Positions 1 to 9,600 of a stretch of 53,626 bases of DNA are shown here, piece after piece. Location of the stretch: positions 1-53,626 of the forward strand of contig JAFSNY010000051.1 of assembly GCA_017447305.1 (NCBI GenBank), written 5' to 3'. A program made the translations under genes and the position numbers. Under the pieces are notes generated by a model. It saw only the letters and a program-made list of their open reading frames with translations, was not told the DNA's origin and did not search any database. How positions within the stretch are numbered: the stretch's first letter is position 1; the number at the start of each line of letters is the position of its first letter. Source of the DNA: Bacilli bacterium. GTDB taxonomy: Bacteria > Bacillota_I > Bacilli_A > RFN20 > CAG-826.

Positions 1-44
1 AAACTAAATATCAAAATGAAAGAAAATATGGGTAAATAGGTTTT

Positions 45-65
45 CGAACAATCTAAGATTGTTCG
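45..65. repeat. Near-perfect inverted repeat, 10-bp arms
   Basis: CGAACAATCT is followed by one A and its exact reverse complement, a 21-base palindrome. The word TTTTCGAACA, which overlaps the left arm, recurs at 127-136. It could be a regulator site or a small hairpin belonging to a gene left of the window. The symmetry is plain but the role is not known. Confidence 0.6.
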
Positions 66-93
66 TTAACTCCACTCTTAAAAGCATAAGAAA

Positions 94-148
94 GGGGTGT
101 CCTTTTCACTCATTTTCATTCATGAGTTTTCGAACAGCCCCATTTTTC
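94..148 (+). terminator. Possible rho-independent terminator of a gene left of the window
   Basis: GGGGTGT (94-100) can pair with ACAgCCCC (134-141) around an inner stem, ACTCAT (108-113) with ATGAGT (122-127), and the hairpin is followed by ATTTTTCTT. It would end plus-strand transcription arriving from outside the window and would face the minus-strand gene that ends at 164. The one-base bulge and long loop make this a moderate call. Confidence 0.45.
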
Positions 149-163
149 TTATACTAAGAACAA

Positions 164-1273
164 TTAGAATTTTGGTAATGAACGATATCCAAATCTCTCT
201 AAGTTAGCGAGCCATACCGCCGCGTTAACGACATATCTGTCCGTGCCGGCTTTATCCGTATCGACATATAGTCTTGTAAATCCGCCATCGACGAGTAGTC
301 TTGTTTTATTTGAGTCATCATAAGCGGTAACGATATTGCCTGCTGAACCATAAACGAGGGCTCTTAAGCCATTTTTACATGGAACAACAGAAACGGTCAC
401 ACCTTCATAGAAATTGATAATACCAGTGGAAATTGGGTGATTTGCGATAATTCCTGGACCACCCGCTCTACTTTGAATAGAAACAACCATCGCTCCAGGG
501 ATGTCTCCATATAGTTTAATGCCATGAGTTCTTTCGAGTATCGCGTTCGCGTCTGCATACCATGGGTCATTATCACCCCAGATGTATAAACCGTGTCCGG
601 CTTTATAAGCATCAATAATGACATTAATTAGTGAATTAGGTAAATTCACTCGATGTCCTGATATCAGCCAGCATTGAGTCTTATTATCATTTAATAAACC
701 TTTTAAGGTTTGTTCGCTTGGAAGATTTTTCTCAGTGTATACAACAACCTCAAATCCCTTCTTCCTTAACACTCTTATCGAGAAGTCTGTGGTTAAATAC
801 TGTGAACAGCAGTTAAGGATAACAACGCGATATCCTTTTAAACTTCCATCTTTTGCTAAATCGAATTGATCGCCTTGTGGGTTTCCGTGTTTATCAAACG
901 CGGAAGCGGGAAGGTTGGTGAGATTAACTTTGTTATAGATAGAACCAGTATCGCCTTTCGCTCCTGAATAATCGATTTCCATCTCATCACAGTAGACACA
1001 TTGGAAATCATAACGATCGGAAGCGGAGCAACTCTTCTTTTTCTTGTTGCAAGAACAATTACCAAATTTTCTTGAACGGCAATATTTACATGGAATGAGG
1101 TTTCTTCCTGTTTCGATATGTGGATCGACACTGTACTGTGGTTCAAGCATATTAAAAGCATCTTCGCTTAAATCAACAAAGTTGGTGATAACTGGCACGC
1201 CGCTAATCTTTTCAACTTCTAAACCAAATTTCTTACCGGTTTTGCGGCATACAGCTTTTAAAAATGTCTTCAT
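164..1273 (-). CDS. Cysteine-rich protein of unknown function with amidotransferase-like C-terminal half
   Basis: I do not recognise a named family for this 369-residue protein. It has no signal peptide or membrane segment. Residues about 62-95 form a metal-site-like cluster (CKYC, then CSC, a lysine run, SCS, then CVYC). The rest alternates beta/alpha elements (GYRVVILNCCSQYL near 147, then WLISGHR and LYIWGDNDPWY), which recalls flavodoxin or class I glutamine-amidotransferase-like folds; this is inference from pattern only. It begins with ATG about 10 bases after a weak GGGGAT-type ribosome site. It lies downstream of the regulator gene at 1358 on the same strand, with a weak hairpin between them. 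Confidence 0.7.
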   Translation of the reverse strand: MKTFLKAVCRKTGKKFGLEVEKISGVPVITNFVDLSEDAFNMLEPQYSVDPHIETGRNLIPCKYCRSRKFGNCSCNKKKKSCSASDRYDFQCVYCDEMEIDYSGAKGDTGSIYNKVNLTNLPASAFDKHGNPQGDQFDLAKDGSLKGYRVVILNCCSQYLTTDFSIRVLRKKGFEVVVYTEKNLPSEQTLKGLLNDNKTQCWLISGHRVNLPNSLINVIIDAYKAGHGLYIWGDNDPWYADANAILERTHGIKLYGDIPGAMVVSIQSRAGGPGIIANHPISTGIINFYEGVTVSVVPCKNGLRALVYGSAGNIVTAYDDSNKTRLLVDGGFTRLYVDTDKAGTDRYVVNAAVWLANLERFGYRSLPKF

Positions 1274-1321
1274 GGGCTAATCCCCTTTGCTAGAAAATTT
1301 ATCTACATTAATTTTACAATA

Positions 1322-1350
1322 AAAAAGAACGCATGTATGCGAACTTTTTA
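1322..1350 (-). terminator. Weak hairpin with T run after the XRE regulator gene
   Basis: On the minus strand CGCAT-AC-ATGCG forms a short five-pair stem followed by TTCTTTTTTATT. It lies just past the stop of the two-HTH gene (1358). The stem is short, so read-through into the cysteine-rich gene is quite possible. Confidence 0.4.
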
Positions 1351-1357
1351 TCTTAAT

Positions 1358-1840
1358 TTAATTTTTCCTCTTTTTTCTCATTTTTATCAGACTTTCATCA
1401 ATGCCTTCACTGACATAATAGAAATCTCGAACATCAACTTGGAAGAATTCCGCTAATTTAATTAATTCTTCAATTGAAGGAAGAGATAATTCCGTTTCCC
1501 ATTTGGAGACTTTTTTAAATGATGTACCTAAACGTTCACTTAATTCCTTTTGAGTCATCTTTCTTCTTTGTCTTAGATACGTAATGTATTTAGATAATTT
1601 AGAAGGGGAGAAGATGAGTTCTTCTTCGTATTTTTTCGCATCTAAATTCATAAAAACAAAATCATCAATATGAATATGAAAAAACTTGCAGAGAGAATCT
1701 AAATATTCGATTCCAAGTTTAATCGATCCAGATTCATATTTGGAAACTGCTTGAATAGAACAAATAAGCGCGTCAGCGACTTCGCTTTGGTAAAGCCCTT
1801 TTTCTTTTCTAAGGACTTTGATATATTCACCATATTCCAT
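1358..1840 (-). CDS. XRE-family regulator with two tandem helix-turn-helix domains
   Basis: This 160-residue cytoplasmic protein carries two Cro/C1-type HTH domains. The first spans about residues 5-60 (YIKVLRKEKGLYQSEVADAL, then QAVSKYESGSIKLG). The second spans about residues 80-140 (YITYLRQRRKMTQKELSERL, then KKVSKWETELSLPSIEELIK). Both keep the recognition-helix pattern of the family, V-S-K-Y/W-E. There is no separate ligand or dimerisation domain, and the tail is lysine-rich. Most XRE proteins of this size have one HTH, so two copies in one chain suggest binding to a longer or paired operator. A 15-base palindrome at 1932-1946 upstream of its own start is a candidate operator. Its target genes are not evident. 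Confidence 0.88.
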   Translation of the reverse strand: MEYGEYIKVLRKEKGLYQSEVADALICSIQAVSKYESGSIKLGIEYLDSLCKFFHIHIDDFVFMNLDAKKYEEELIFSPSKLSKYITYLRQRRKMTQKELSERLGTSFKKVSKWETELSLPSIEELIKLAEFFQVDVRDFYYVSEGIDESLIKMRKKRKN

Positions 1841-1931
1841 ACAAAATATTTTAGTTTATATATTTTTTTAATGTTTGAAAAAATGCTCTTTATCGACATA
1901 TCAAATAATATTGTTGCACTTCAAAGAATAC

Positions 1932-1946
1932 AGATACATTGTATCT
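1932..1946. promoter_or_regulatory. Palindrome upstream of the XRE gene, candidate operator
   Basis: AGATACA-T-TGTATCT is a perfect 15-base palindrome about 90 bases upstream of the XRE start. It sits in the 235-base gap between that gene and the end of the lactate permease gene. Autoregulation by the neighbouring HTH protein is the simplest reading, but it is inference. Confidence 0.4.
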
Positions 1947-2003
1947 TTCTATTTTCTGAAAAACTATAATCAAAGTGATGGCGGCAATGTAAAAAACAAA
2001 TTG

Positions 2004-2045
2004 TAAAAACATTGGGTGTTAAAAATGATTCATCAGAACCCAATG
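2004..2045 (-). terminator. Intrinsic terminator after lctP
   Basis: CATTGGGT (2010-2017) is the exact reverse complement of ACCCAATG (2038-2045). On the minus strand the hairpin is followed by TTTTTAC. It lies about 30 bases past the permease stop, as expected for a rho-independent terminator. Confidence 0.8.
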
Positions 2046-2075
2046 GAAATCGTTATATTTATACTTTTTTAATGG

Positions 2076-3812
2076 TTATGTCCCCACGCGAAAAACAAAT
2101 ATCAGGAATACAAAGATAATTATAATGAACATCGTGTAAATTAGCGTTGGAGTTAAAGTAATCCTTATTATTTTACCTTCCTTGCCATTTGTGCCTAAAG
2201 TCGCGCATACCGCAACAGTGTTGTTGACACAAATCATATTTCCAACAGCACCACCTATAACTTGCATAGCCACAATTAATACAGTAGGCAAACCAAGATT
2301 TAATGCTGATTGATATTGCAAGTTGGTGAACAGAGAGTTTGATACCGTGTTACTTCCAGAAACAAATGCTCCTAGTATTCCAATTATTGGAGCAAAAATG
2401 ACATATAAAACATTACCAACTTTGCTTAACGCATCAGCCATGTAAAAAATCATGCTTTTTGTGCTTTCTGAATCGACCGAATTGGATCCAGAATATCTAA
2501 GTATTTGTACAAGAGCTAAACCACTTACAATTGCAATCGCCGCGCCTATCAATTGTTTTCCGGTATTTTTCCATGCTCCAGCGAATTCTTTTCTTTTCAT
2601 TTTGTGAATAGGAATAATTAAAAATGAAACAAGGATGAAAATGGTACCCGGCAGCCACGCCCATTTGAATGTATACGACGTATTAGCAACACCAAATAAT
2701 TCCGGTATTTTAATGGCAAAAACATTTGATAAAACCCCATTACCATTTAAAGTTGATTTGATTGGTAAGAAAGGTAATCTTGTAACGACAAGAATCAACG
2801 CAATAATGACATATGGCAGCCATGCTCTAACAATGGACAGATTAGATTCTTTTGGATTGCTTGTTTTGGTTGTTGATTTCCATGATTCGTCCCATTCGGA
2901 ATAATTGGGAAAATTCCATTGCTTCTTCGGAATCAAGAACCCTTTTTTAGCGGCAAAAATAACAATTGGTAACCCAACAAGCGCCCCTAATAATGAAGGA
3001 AATTCAGGACCCAAAAAACAAGCGATTAAAACATACGGAACTGTAAAACATAAACCAGCAAAAAGAGCAAATGGCAATACCTCAAAAGCTGGTTTAAATG
3101 ATTTCTCTTTCGAAAAGAATTTACACATCACAGCCACCGCAATGAAAGGAATGAATGTGCCAACGATAGCGTGAGGTATCGACACCCAAGTTGATAAAGC
3201 CGAAGAATATGACTCGGTAGCAATATCACTTCCTAAACATGTTAATGATTGAATTGTAGGGGTTCCTATAGCTCCAAAACTAACTGCAGTGCTATCACAT
3301 ATTAAAGCCACAACCGCAGCAGCAATTGGCGGGAAACCTAAACTCACCAGTAGTGGAGCCGCTAAAGCCGCAGGAGTGCCAAATCCAGCCGCTCCTTCAA
3401 TAAACGAAGCAAACATCCATCCGATGATAATAGCTTGAATTCTAGCGTCTTTCGAAATTGACTTGAAACCATTATTAATCGAGTACGTGCCTCCACTTTC
3501 CTTTAACATATTCATTACAATAATTGCACCTGTTATCGTGATTAACACGTCAAAAGAATTAAGAATGCCGCTTAATGAATAAGCAAGAACCGAAATCCAA
3601 TCCATTTTCCAAAAGATTAGACCAAAGATACATGCAATTAGCCACGAAATAGGAAGCGAGATTTTTGCTGGTATATTGAAAACCATCATTAGTATCAAAC
3701 TAACTAGAAGCGGAAGGAAAGCTAAGATAGGTAATAAGACCAATTCCATAACAGTAACTATTCTACCATACAATTGTAAAAAAGTTTCAGTTTGTTTCTT
3801 ACTTTCTATCAT
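2076..3812 (-). CDS. lctP: L-lactate permease (LctP family)
   Basis: The 578-residue polytopic membrane protein has about a dozen or more hydrophobic segments and family-typical stretches: [25 protein letters not shown] near residue 140, then [10 protein letters not shown], and near the C-terminus [15 protein letters not shown] and VCVNN-like text in [21 protein letters not shown]. The family moves lactate, and in some members glycolate, with protons across the cytoplasmic membrane. Usual length is about 530-560. No clear ribosome site precedes ATG 3812; an internal start at residue 22 (MELVLLPIL) would give a more typical N-terminus. It is divergent from the GLUG gene at 3905. With an FAD/Fe-S/ETF dehydrogenase about 7 kb away, it could carry a 2-hydroxy acid for that system, but no operon links them. 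Confidence 0.93.
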   Translation of the reverse strand: MIESKKQTETFLQLYGRIVTVMELVLLPILAFLPLLVSLILMMVFNIPAKISLPISWLIACIFGLIFWKMDWISVLAYSLSGILNSFDVLITITGAIIVMNMLKESGGTYSINNGFKSISKDARIQAIIIGWMFASFIEGAAGFGTPAALAAPLLVSLGFPPIAAAVVALICDSTAVSFGAIGTPTIQSLTCLGSDIATESYSSALSTWVSIPHAIVGTFIPFIAVAVMCKFFSKEKSFKPAFEVLPFALFAGLCFTVPYVLIACFLGPEFPSLLGALVGLPIVIFAAKKGFLIPKKQWNFPNYSEWDESWKSTTKTSNPKESNLSIVRAWLPYVIIALILVVTRLPFLPIKSTLNGNGVLSNVFAIKIPELFGVANTSYTFKWAWLPGTIFILVSFLIIPIHKMKRKEFAGAWKNTGKQLIGAAIAIVSGLALVQILRYSGSNSVDSESTKSMIFYMADALSKVGNVLYVIFAPIIGILGAFVSGSNTVSNSLFTNLQYQSALNLGLPTVLIVAMQVIGGAVGNMICVNNTVAVCATLGTNGKEGKIIRITLTPTLIYTMFIIIIFVFLIFVFRVGT

Positions 3813-3828
3813 AATTGAGGATAAAAAT

Positions 3829-3841
3829 GAAAATTTTTTTC
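3829..3841. promoter_or_regulatory. GAAAAT/TTTTC element abutting the -35 box of the 3905 gene
   Basis: GAAAATTTTTTTC ends one base before the -35 hexamer at 3842. It resembles GAAAATTATTTTC (26480-26492), which lies just upstream of the sugar-transporter promoter. The region is A+T-rich, so chance resemblance is possible. Confidence 0.3.
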
Positions 3842-3870
3842 TTTACAAACAAGCCCATATTTTATATGAT
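3842..3870 (+). promoter_or_regulatory. Sigma-70-type promoter of the GLUG gene at 3905
   Basis: The hexamers are TTTACA (3842-3847) and TATGAT (3865-3870) with a 17-base spacer. Predicted transcription starts near 3877, inside a palindrome. The ribosome site AAGAGG then precedes ATG 3905. Confidence 0.65.
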
Positions 3871-3883
3871 TTAACTAGTTAAA
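3870..3883. promoter_or_regulatory. Perfect 14-base palindrome over the start point, candidate operator
   Basis: TTTAACTAGTTAAA is perfectly self-complementary. It begins at the last base of the -10 hexamer and covers the expected start point, a classic repressor position. It lies in the divergent gap between lctP and the GLUG gene and could affect both. Confidence 0.45.
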
Positions 3884-3904
3884 TATTTTTTAAGAGGTAT
3901 TTTT

Positions 3905-6550
3905 ATGAAGAAAAGCGTTTTGTTTGCTTATTCTGCTGTAGCAGCAATATCAGTTTCGGCTGTCCTTTTTATCGCAAAATACAGAGATTCATCTTTCGGT
4001 AAAGAATTGGTTCGTGGGACACCACCAGATCCATATACCCTTACATTAGATGCAAGTAATGTTTCTCCTGATGGCGATGGAAAATTCTCTGTTACCACAG
4101 CAGATGGCAACACTATTAATTTTGAATCAAACGGATTAACCGTCAGCGCAGGCGTTCTTAACTTAACTCAAGATGGTTGGATTAAAAACCCTTACGAAGT
4201 TGCTGGTGATCACAATAAAATAAGTGGTCTTTTATCGATTGCTAACGACCGCACTGATGAAGAGACTACCGTTAAGGTTAGAGTAGATTACACATGGGGA
4301 GACTCGTTAGCTAGTGATTCTCCTTATTATCAAAGAAGAGATTATGTTGTTCCGAGAGCGACTACATATGCCTTTTTAGATGAGAAACCAAATTATGTTA
4401 ATATTAAAGCTGTTGCCGATGTTTCTTTAAATTCAATAACTTTAAGATATGATTGTTCTGCGGGCGCAGAAGGTGGGGATAATTTACAAATTGGAACCGC
4501 GCAAATGTTAGAAAGATTCAAAACTGTTGTAAATTTAGGAAATAGTTTTGAAGGACAAACTGTTGAATTATCAGCAGATATAGACATGGATGAAATGAGT
4601 ACCGCTCCTATCGGTAATAGCTCGAATCCATTTAAAGGTGTGTTTGAAGGAAACAATCACACGATTTCAAATTTGACTTTAAGTGGAGTTACGCTAATTG
4701 CTCCATTTGGTAATGTTGTTGGCGGAGTTGTTAAAAATGTAACTTTTGAAAACATTTCCGCTACTTCATCTGATCAAAGAGCAGCAGGTGTTGTAGCTAG
4801 AGCGGTTGATGCTTATATTGAAAATGCTCACGTTACTGGAACAAGCACGATTACTGGAACAACACAAAACGGTGGAATAGTTGCCGTAGTTGTTGCTGGA
4901 ACAGAAAAAACAACAATTAAATCATGCACAAACTCTGCCTCGGTTACTGGAACAACTGGCGGAGGTAATGGGGGCATTCTTGGATATGTTCACGGCGGCG
5001 ACGTTTTAGTTTATGATTCAACAAATAATGGTAATGTTACTTCATCAACTTCAGGAAAAACTGTTGGGGGCATTGTTGGCAGTGTTCCAGCAGATAATTT
5101 CTCTCTTGAAATAAATTTGTGTGAAGTTGGTGAAACAGCTTCTGTTCAATGTAATGGCGTAGAGGCCACTTCTGCAAGAGCAACAAACGGAATTCTTATT
5201 GGAAGCGCAAATACAACGCTTGTCACTGTTATTGCTTCTGGTAAGGTCACTAATCTTATTGGTGATTTAGACGGTTATTCTGATTTCGTAAGCGCATGTG
5301 CGTCTTCGCCATATTACCAATACAAAGTTGCAAAATTGACAGCAGATATTGATTTTGGTGGAACAGGACCAATGGTTACAACTTTCCATGGTCTTTTTGA
5401 TGGAGATGGTCATACACTCGACAATTATACTAAGAGTGGTTCAAGTCAAATTGCACTATTTGGAAATGTTCTCAATGGCGGTGTAAAAAATCTTGTTGTT
5501 GAGCACATTAGTACATCTGCTTCCACTCAAAGAGCTGCTGCAATTGCTGGTCGTTCAGAAAAAGCAAGTTATAAAAATATTGAAGTTAAATCTGGTACCA
5601 TCAGTGGCACAAAGCAAAATGGTGGAATTATCGGTGCAGTTGTCATTGCAAAGACTATGATTGTTGATTGTATCAATAGAGCTAGCGTTTCTGCTACAAA
5701 TGATTCTACTTCAAGCGTTGGTGGAATTGTTGGAATTATCACTTCCACAAATGCATGTATTGAAATGGATGGATGCAAAAACTATGGACCAGTCAGTAGC
5801 GCCGGTGGTTCATTAGGAGGTATTGTTGGATATCTTTCCGAAACCACTTCTCCAAATTTATTAACAATTAAGAACACAATTAACTATGGCACCGTTTCCT
5901 CTACTGGCACAGGTACTGGTAAAGCCGGGATTGTTGGTTATTTTGGAAAATTGTCATCTGCCACAAGAATCGAAATTACAAACTGTGAAAATAGAGGCGA
6001 TGTTTCTGGAACCGGCGAATACACAGGTGGTGTATTTGGTGGATGGGCAACAAAACCAAGTGAAACCTCATATATTGCAACAATTATCATTAGTGAAACT
6101 GACAACTATGGTGCTATTAGCGGATCTGGCAATGGTCTCGGCGGAATTTTCGGAGCATCAAACAACGTTCAAGATTACTTAATTGTTAAGTTGTTGAACT
6201 GCGACAACCATGGTGATATTTCTGGCGTTGCATATGTTGGCGGCATTGAAGGATTGATTAGAAATACTTCAACAACCAATGAATCAATCGTTGATGGTTG
6301 CAACAACTATGGAAATATTACTTCTACAGGCACAGGATGTGGCGGAATTGCTGGAACCGCAAGAATTAATGTCGTTAATTGTGGCTGCTACTATGACGCA
6401 ACATTGAAGGCAGCTTCAACAACCAAAAAAGCCTCTGCTGCTTCGGAAGTTGGAGCGCCTGGTTTCATTGCTCTTAACTATGAATCAGGATGCCCGACTC
6501 ATTCAGGTAATAGACTTATTAATTCTGATGGCAGTGACTATGCTGCATAA
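3905..6550 (+). CDS. Exported GLUG-repeat protein, two repeat blocks
   Basis: This 881-residue protein begins with a Sec signal or membrane anchor (residues about 5-24, no lipobox cysteine). A beta-rich domain (about 45-185) shared with the next gene follows. Then come two long blocks of GLUG-type repeats (about 192-430 and 445-835). Each block opens with an ADIDMDEM / ADIDFGG element, then FDGDGHTLDNYTKSG-type text, then repeats of the form GGIVG...I.NC.N.G.V. This pattern predicts a right-handed beta-helix-like rod. No catalytic motif or LPXTG sorting signal is seen. It ends with RLINSDGSDYAA, nearly the same tail as the protein at 45749. Surface binding of glycan or host is a guess; the biochemical role of GLUG proteins is poorly known. 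Confidence 0.88.
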   Translation: MKKSVLFAYSAVAAISVSAVLFIAKYRDSSFGKELVRGTPPDPYTLTLDASNVSPDGDGKFSVTTADGNTINFESNGLTVSAGVLNLTQDGWIKNPYEVAGDHNKISGLLSIANDRTDEETTVKVRVDYTWGDSLASDSPYYQRRDYVVPRATTYAFLDEKPNYVNIKAVADVSLNSITLRYDCSAGAEGGDNLQIGTAQMLERFKTVVNLGNSFEGQTVELSADIDMDEMSTAPIGNSSNPFKGVFEGNNHTISNLTLSGVTLIAPFGNVVGGVVKNVTFENISATSSDQRAAGVVARAVDAYIENAHVTGTSTITGTTQNGGIVAVVVAGTEKTTIKSCTNSASVTGTTGGGNGGILGYVHGGDVLVYDSTNNGNVTSSTSGKTVGGIVGSVPADNFSLEINLCEVGETASVQCNGVEATSARATNGILIGSANTTLVTVIASGKVTNLIGDLDGYSDFVSACASSPYYQYKVAKLTADIDFGGTGPMVTTFHGLFDGDGHTLDNYTKSGSSQIALFGNVLNGGVKNLVVEHISTSASTQRAAAIAGRSEKASYKNIEVKSGTISGTKQNGGIIGAVVIAKTMIVDCINRASVSATNDSTSSVGGIVGIITSTNACIEMDGCKNYGPVSSAGGSLGGIVGYLSETTSPNLLTIKNTINYGTVSSTGTGTGKAGIVGYFGKLSSATRIEITNCENRGDVSGTGEYTGGVFGGWATKPSETSYIATIIISETDNYGAISGSGNGLGGIFGASNNVQDYLIVKLLNCDNHGDISGVAYVGGIEGLIRNTSTTNESIVDGCNNYGNITSTGTGCGGIAGTARINVVNCGCYYDATLKAASTTKKASAASEVGAPGFIALNYESGCPTHSGNRLINSDGSDYAA

Positions 6551-6575
6551 TAATTGATTATTAAATTAAAAATTC

Positions 6576-6600
6576 AAAATCCAGTCTCGCACTGGGTTTT
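6576..6600 (+). terminator. Intrinsic terminator or attenuator between the two GLUG genes
   Basis: AAAATCCAG (6576-6584) pairs with CTGGGTTTT (6592-6600), with one G:U pair and a 7-base loop, and ends in a short T run. It lies 26 bases past the first GLUG stop and 25 before the next start. It may lower expression of the second gene rather than end transcription outright. Confidence 0.6.
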
Positions 6601-6624
6601 GTAACATTATAAGGAGGAATTGTC

Positions 6625-9600
6625 ATGAGTACTTCATGCAAAAAAAGAATCATTGTTAGTTCTATCGCTGTCGCTGGTTTTGCTGTTTCTTTAATATCTA
6701 TTAATGCAAATAAAAAGAATCCGTTTTCAGCTTTATTTGCTTCGCTATCACCATATTCATTGACGATAGATAGTGATGATTCAGTAACTGGAAGTGGAAC
6801 CTTTATTGCTAGAACTTCTTTTGGAAATGACATTAAATTTGCATATGAAGATGTTTCGGCTTCTGCTGGTAACTTCGGAGTTCTTAATGACGGTGGTTAT
6901 ATTTTAAATACGTATGAACTTGGCGCAGCGCATAGAAACGCTATTGGAAGCATTTTTTATGTCAATGTTTCTTTCAGTGGCAATTTACTCCTAGATTATT
7001 CTTGGGGCGGGGAAATATCTTCCAATGTGTACATTAGAGAAAATATAGAACTAGTTTCAGGAATAAATTACACATTTGAAAACGAACAACCTAACTATAT
7101 AAGGCTAAGAGCGGATGGCGATGTTACAATCTCCTCCATAAATATTAGTTACAATTGTGGCACAAATGAAACATATCCAGATATGTATATCGCCATTAAA
7201 AACGAAACGCAACTAAAGGCGTTTAGAGATTTAGTTAATGAAACACCTGATAGTTGCGCAGGGAAAATCGTCTATTTGACAGAAGATATAACATTGGAAA
7301 ATGTTGATTTTGGAGATCCAATAGGTAATGCGGATTCCGCTCCTTTTTCTGGAACATTTGATGGACTTGGACACACTATTACAAACTTAAAGAAAACAAC
7401 TGGTGGTTCTTTAGGGCTATTCTCTAGAGTCACAAAAGGAACAGTTAAAAATGTCAAAATGGCAAATATATCGATGATCGGGAACGCTCAAAGAACATCA
7501 GGCTTTGTTGCACGTGCGGTCGATGCGACGATAGAAAACATTGAGATACTTAGTGGATCCATCGCTGGAACAACTCAAAATGGTGGGGTTGTTGGTGTTG
7601 TTGTAGCAGGAAGTGACAAAACAGTTGTTAAAAATTGCATTAATCATGCTTCTCTCAACGCGACATCAGGAGGAGGCAATGGTGGCATTGTTGGATTTGT
7701 TCATAGTGGGACACTAGAAATTACAAACTGTCTCAATTATGGTAACATCACATCCTCAGGAAGCAATACAACTGGTGGTATTTTAGGTAGCTCATCTGGC
7801 ACTACAACCATCAATCACTCGTATAATCATGTTGACGCTGTTGTTCGAAATGGAAGTACAGTTGCATCCGCAAATAATGCAACGAAAGTTGGATATATCA
7901 ATAGTGGTTCATCGTTAGGTAATAACCTTGGGCTATTTAATGAAGCATTATCTACTGCATCAGAGTTAAGGACTTTTCTATCTGATAGTGCTTCGCGCGA
8001 AGGAGAAATCATCGTTATTTCTTCGGACATTGATTTGAATGATGTTCCAAATAATGATGACACCGATTATTCAAGAGCAAATATCTTCAAAGGAACATTA
8101 GATGGCCTTGGACATGTCATTAATAACTATAAGAGCAAGGCTGCTACAGCAGCGATGTTCAAGAGTGTAATAGGTGGCAGTATTACAAACTTTAAAATGA
8201 AAAATGTTAATGTTAATGCCACAACACAAAGAGGAGCTGCTGTTGCGTCAAGATTTGAAAGCAGTACGGTCAGTGAAATTGAAGTTATTTCAGGAAGCAT
8301 TGGAAGTGTTACACAAAATGCTGGAATTATTTCTGCAGCAACGGGAACAGTAACAATCAAAGACTGCATAAATAGGGCAAGCATTTCATCAACAGGAACA
8401 TCTACTGGTGGCATTGTTGCTGCTTCTGTTACCGCTGCAACTATCATTGATGTATATAACTGCGTCAACTATGGAACCATTACTGCTGGTGGCATTTCTA
8501 CTGGTGGAATCTTTGGCGGTTCAGTATCAAACGGAACAGGAAAAACAACTATCCACGATAATGTTAATGTTGGTGATGTAAATGGAACTGGCTACGTTGG
8601 TGGAATCATTGGTATCGCTAGAGAAAATGCTCATGCCGAATCATTATTGTCAAATTGTAAGAACTTTGGTAACGTCACTGGTTCAAGCGCAGTTTCAGCT
8701 GGCGGAATTGCCGGATTGACTAGAATTAATATTGAAGATTGTGAATGTTATAAAGATATTAATATTTCACTTAACAAAATTAGCGATAAAGCTGAAGATT
8801 TATCTGCTGTTGGCGGTGTTGTATCAGGCACTGCTGGTGGTGGCAATCATCGAGGATATATCGCCGGAACTACAGGAAACGATGCTACTGCATATGGAAG
8901 TCTTATTGATGACACTATCAGTGATTATGAAGAAAGTGTTGCTAATGCAAACACTTCAACAAATCAAGCTTATGGTAGAATTCAAACATTAAAAAATGGC
9001 CATACAATTCTCACTATGGCCAATAGAATTTCAATATCGGATAAAGAAGGTGTTGGGACATATAGCACTTTAAGAAATCGCGACACCGCGATTAGCAAAG
9101 GTGGCTGGGGAAATGATTATGTCCCTGGACACGAAGGTGACGACGATTACAAATTATGGCTAGCCAACATGGAACCATTAGTGCTACCTGATGGTAGATT
9201 GTTCATCTTCTATAGAACAGATTCTAAAGAAGCAACTAGTGGAGTTTATTATTCATCAATTAGAGCTATTGAATCACGTGATAATGGACAAACATGGTTA
9301 AATACAAGACACATTATTTTTGAAAACTATTCAACGGATTACTACAGTGATGGAAACATAAGAGGAGCGTATGAGCCATTTGCTATTCTTGATGGGGACA
9401 CATTGCAAATATTTATTGCCTTCGACGCTGCTTCTACTCGCGCAGGTGGTCTTGGTCCTAATAATTCAAGTTTTATTTGCACAGATTATTATCAAAATTT
9501 ATTAAGAATTCCTGTTGATATTTCTAATATGGGATTTGAGGTTGGTTCTGCAGCGATGGCGATTAAAGGCACATCAACATATATGAGACCTGGTATGCCG

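Noticed and set aside
4600-6400. Repetitive DNA in the GLUG genes as a CRISPR array or mobile repeat
   Set aside because: The repeats are degenerate at DNA level, lie in an open frame and follow the protein repeat; there is no constant repeat with unique spacers and no cas gene.
8127-8468. Open minus-strand frame inside the second GLUG gene
   Set aside because: It is a shadow of the GLUG repeats, with no ribosome site and a composition typical of antisense reading.
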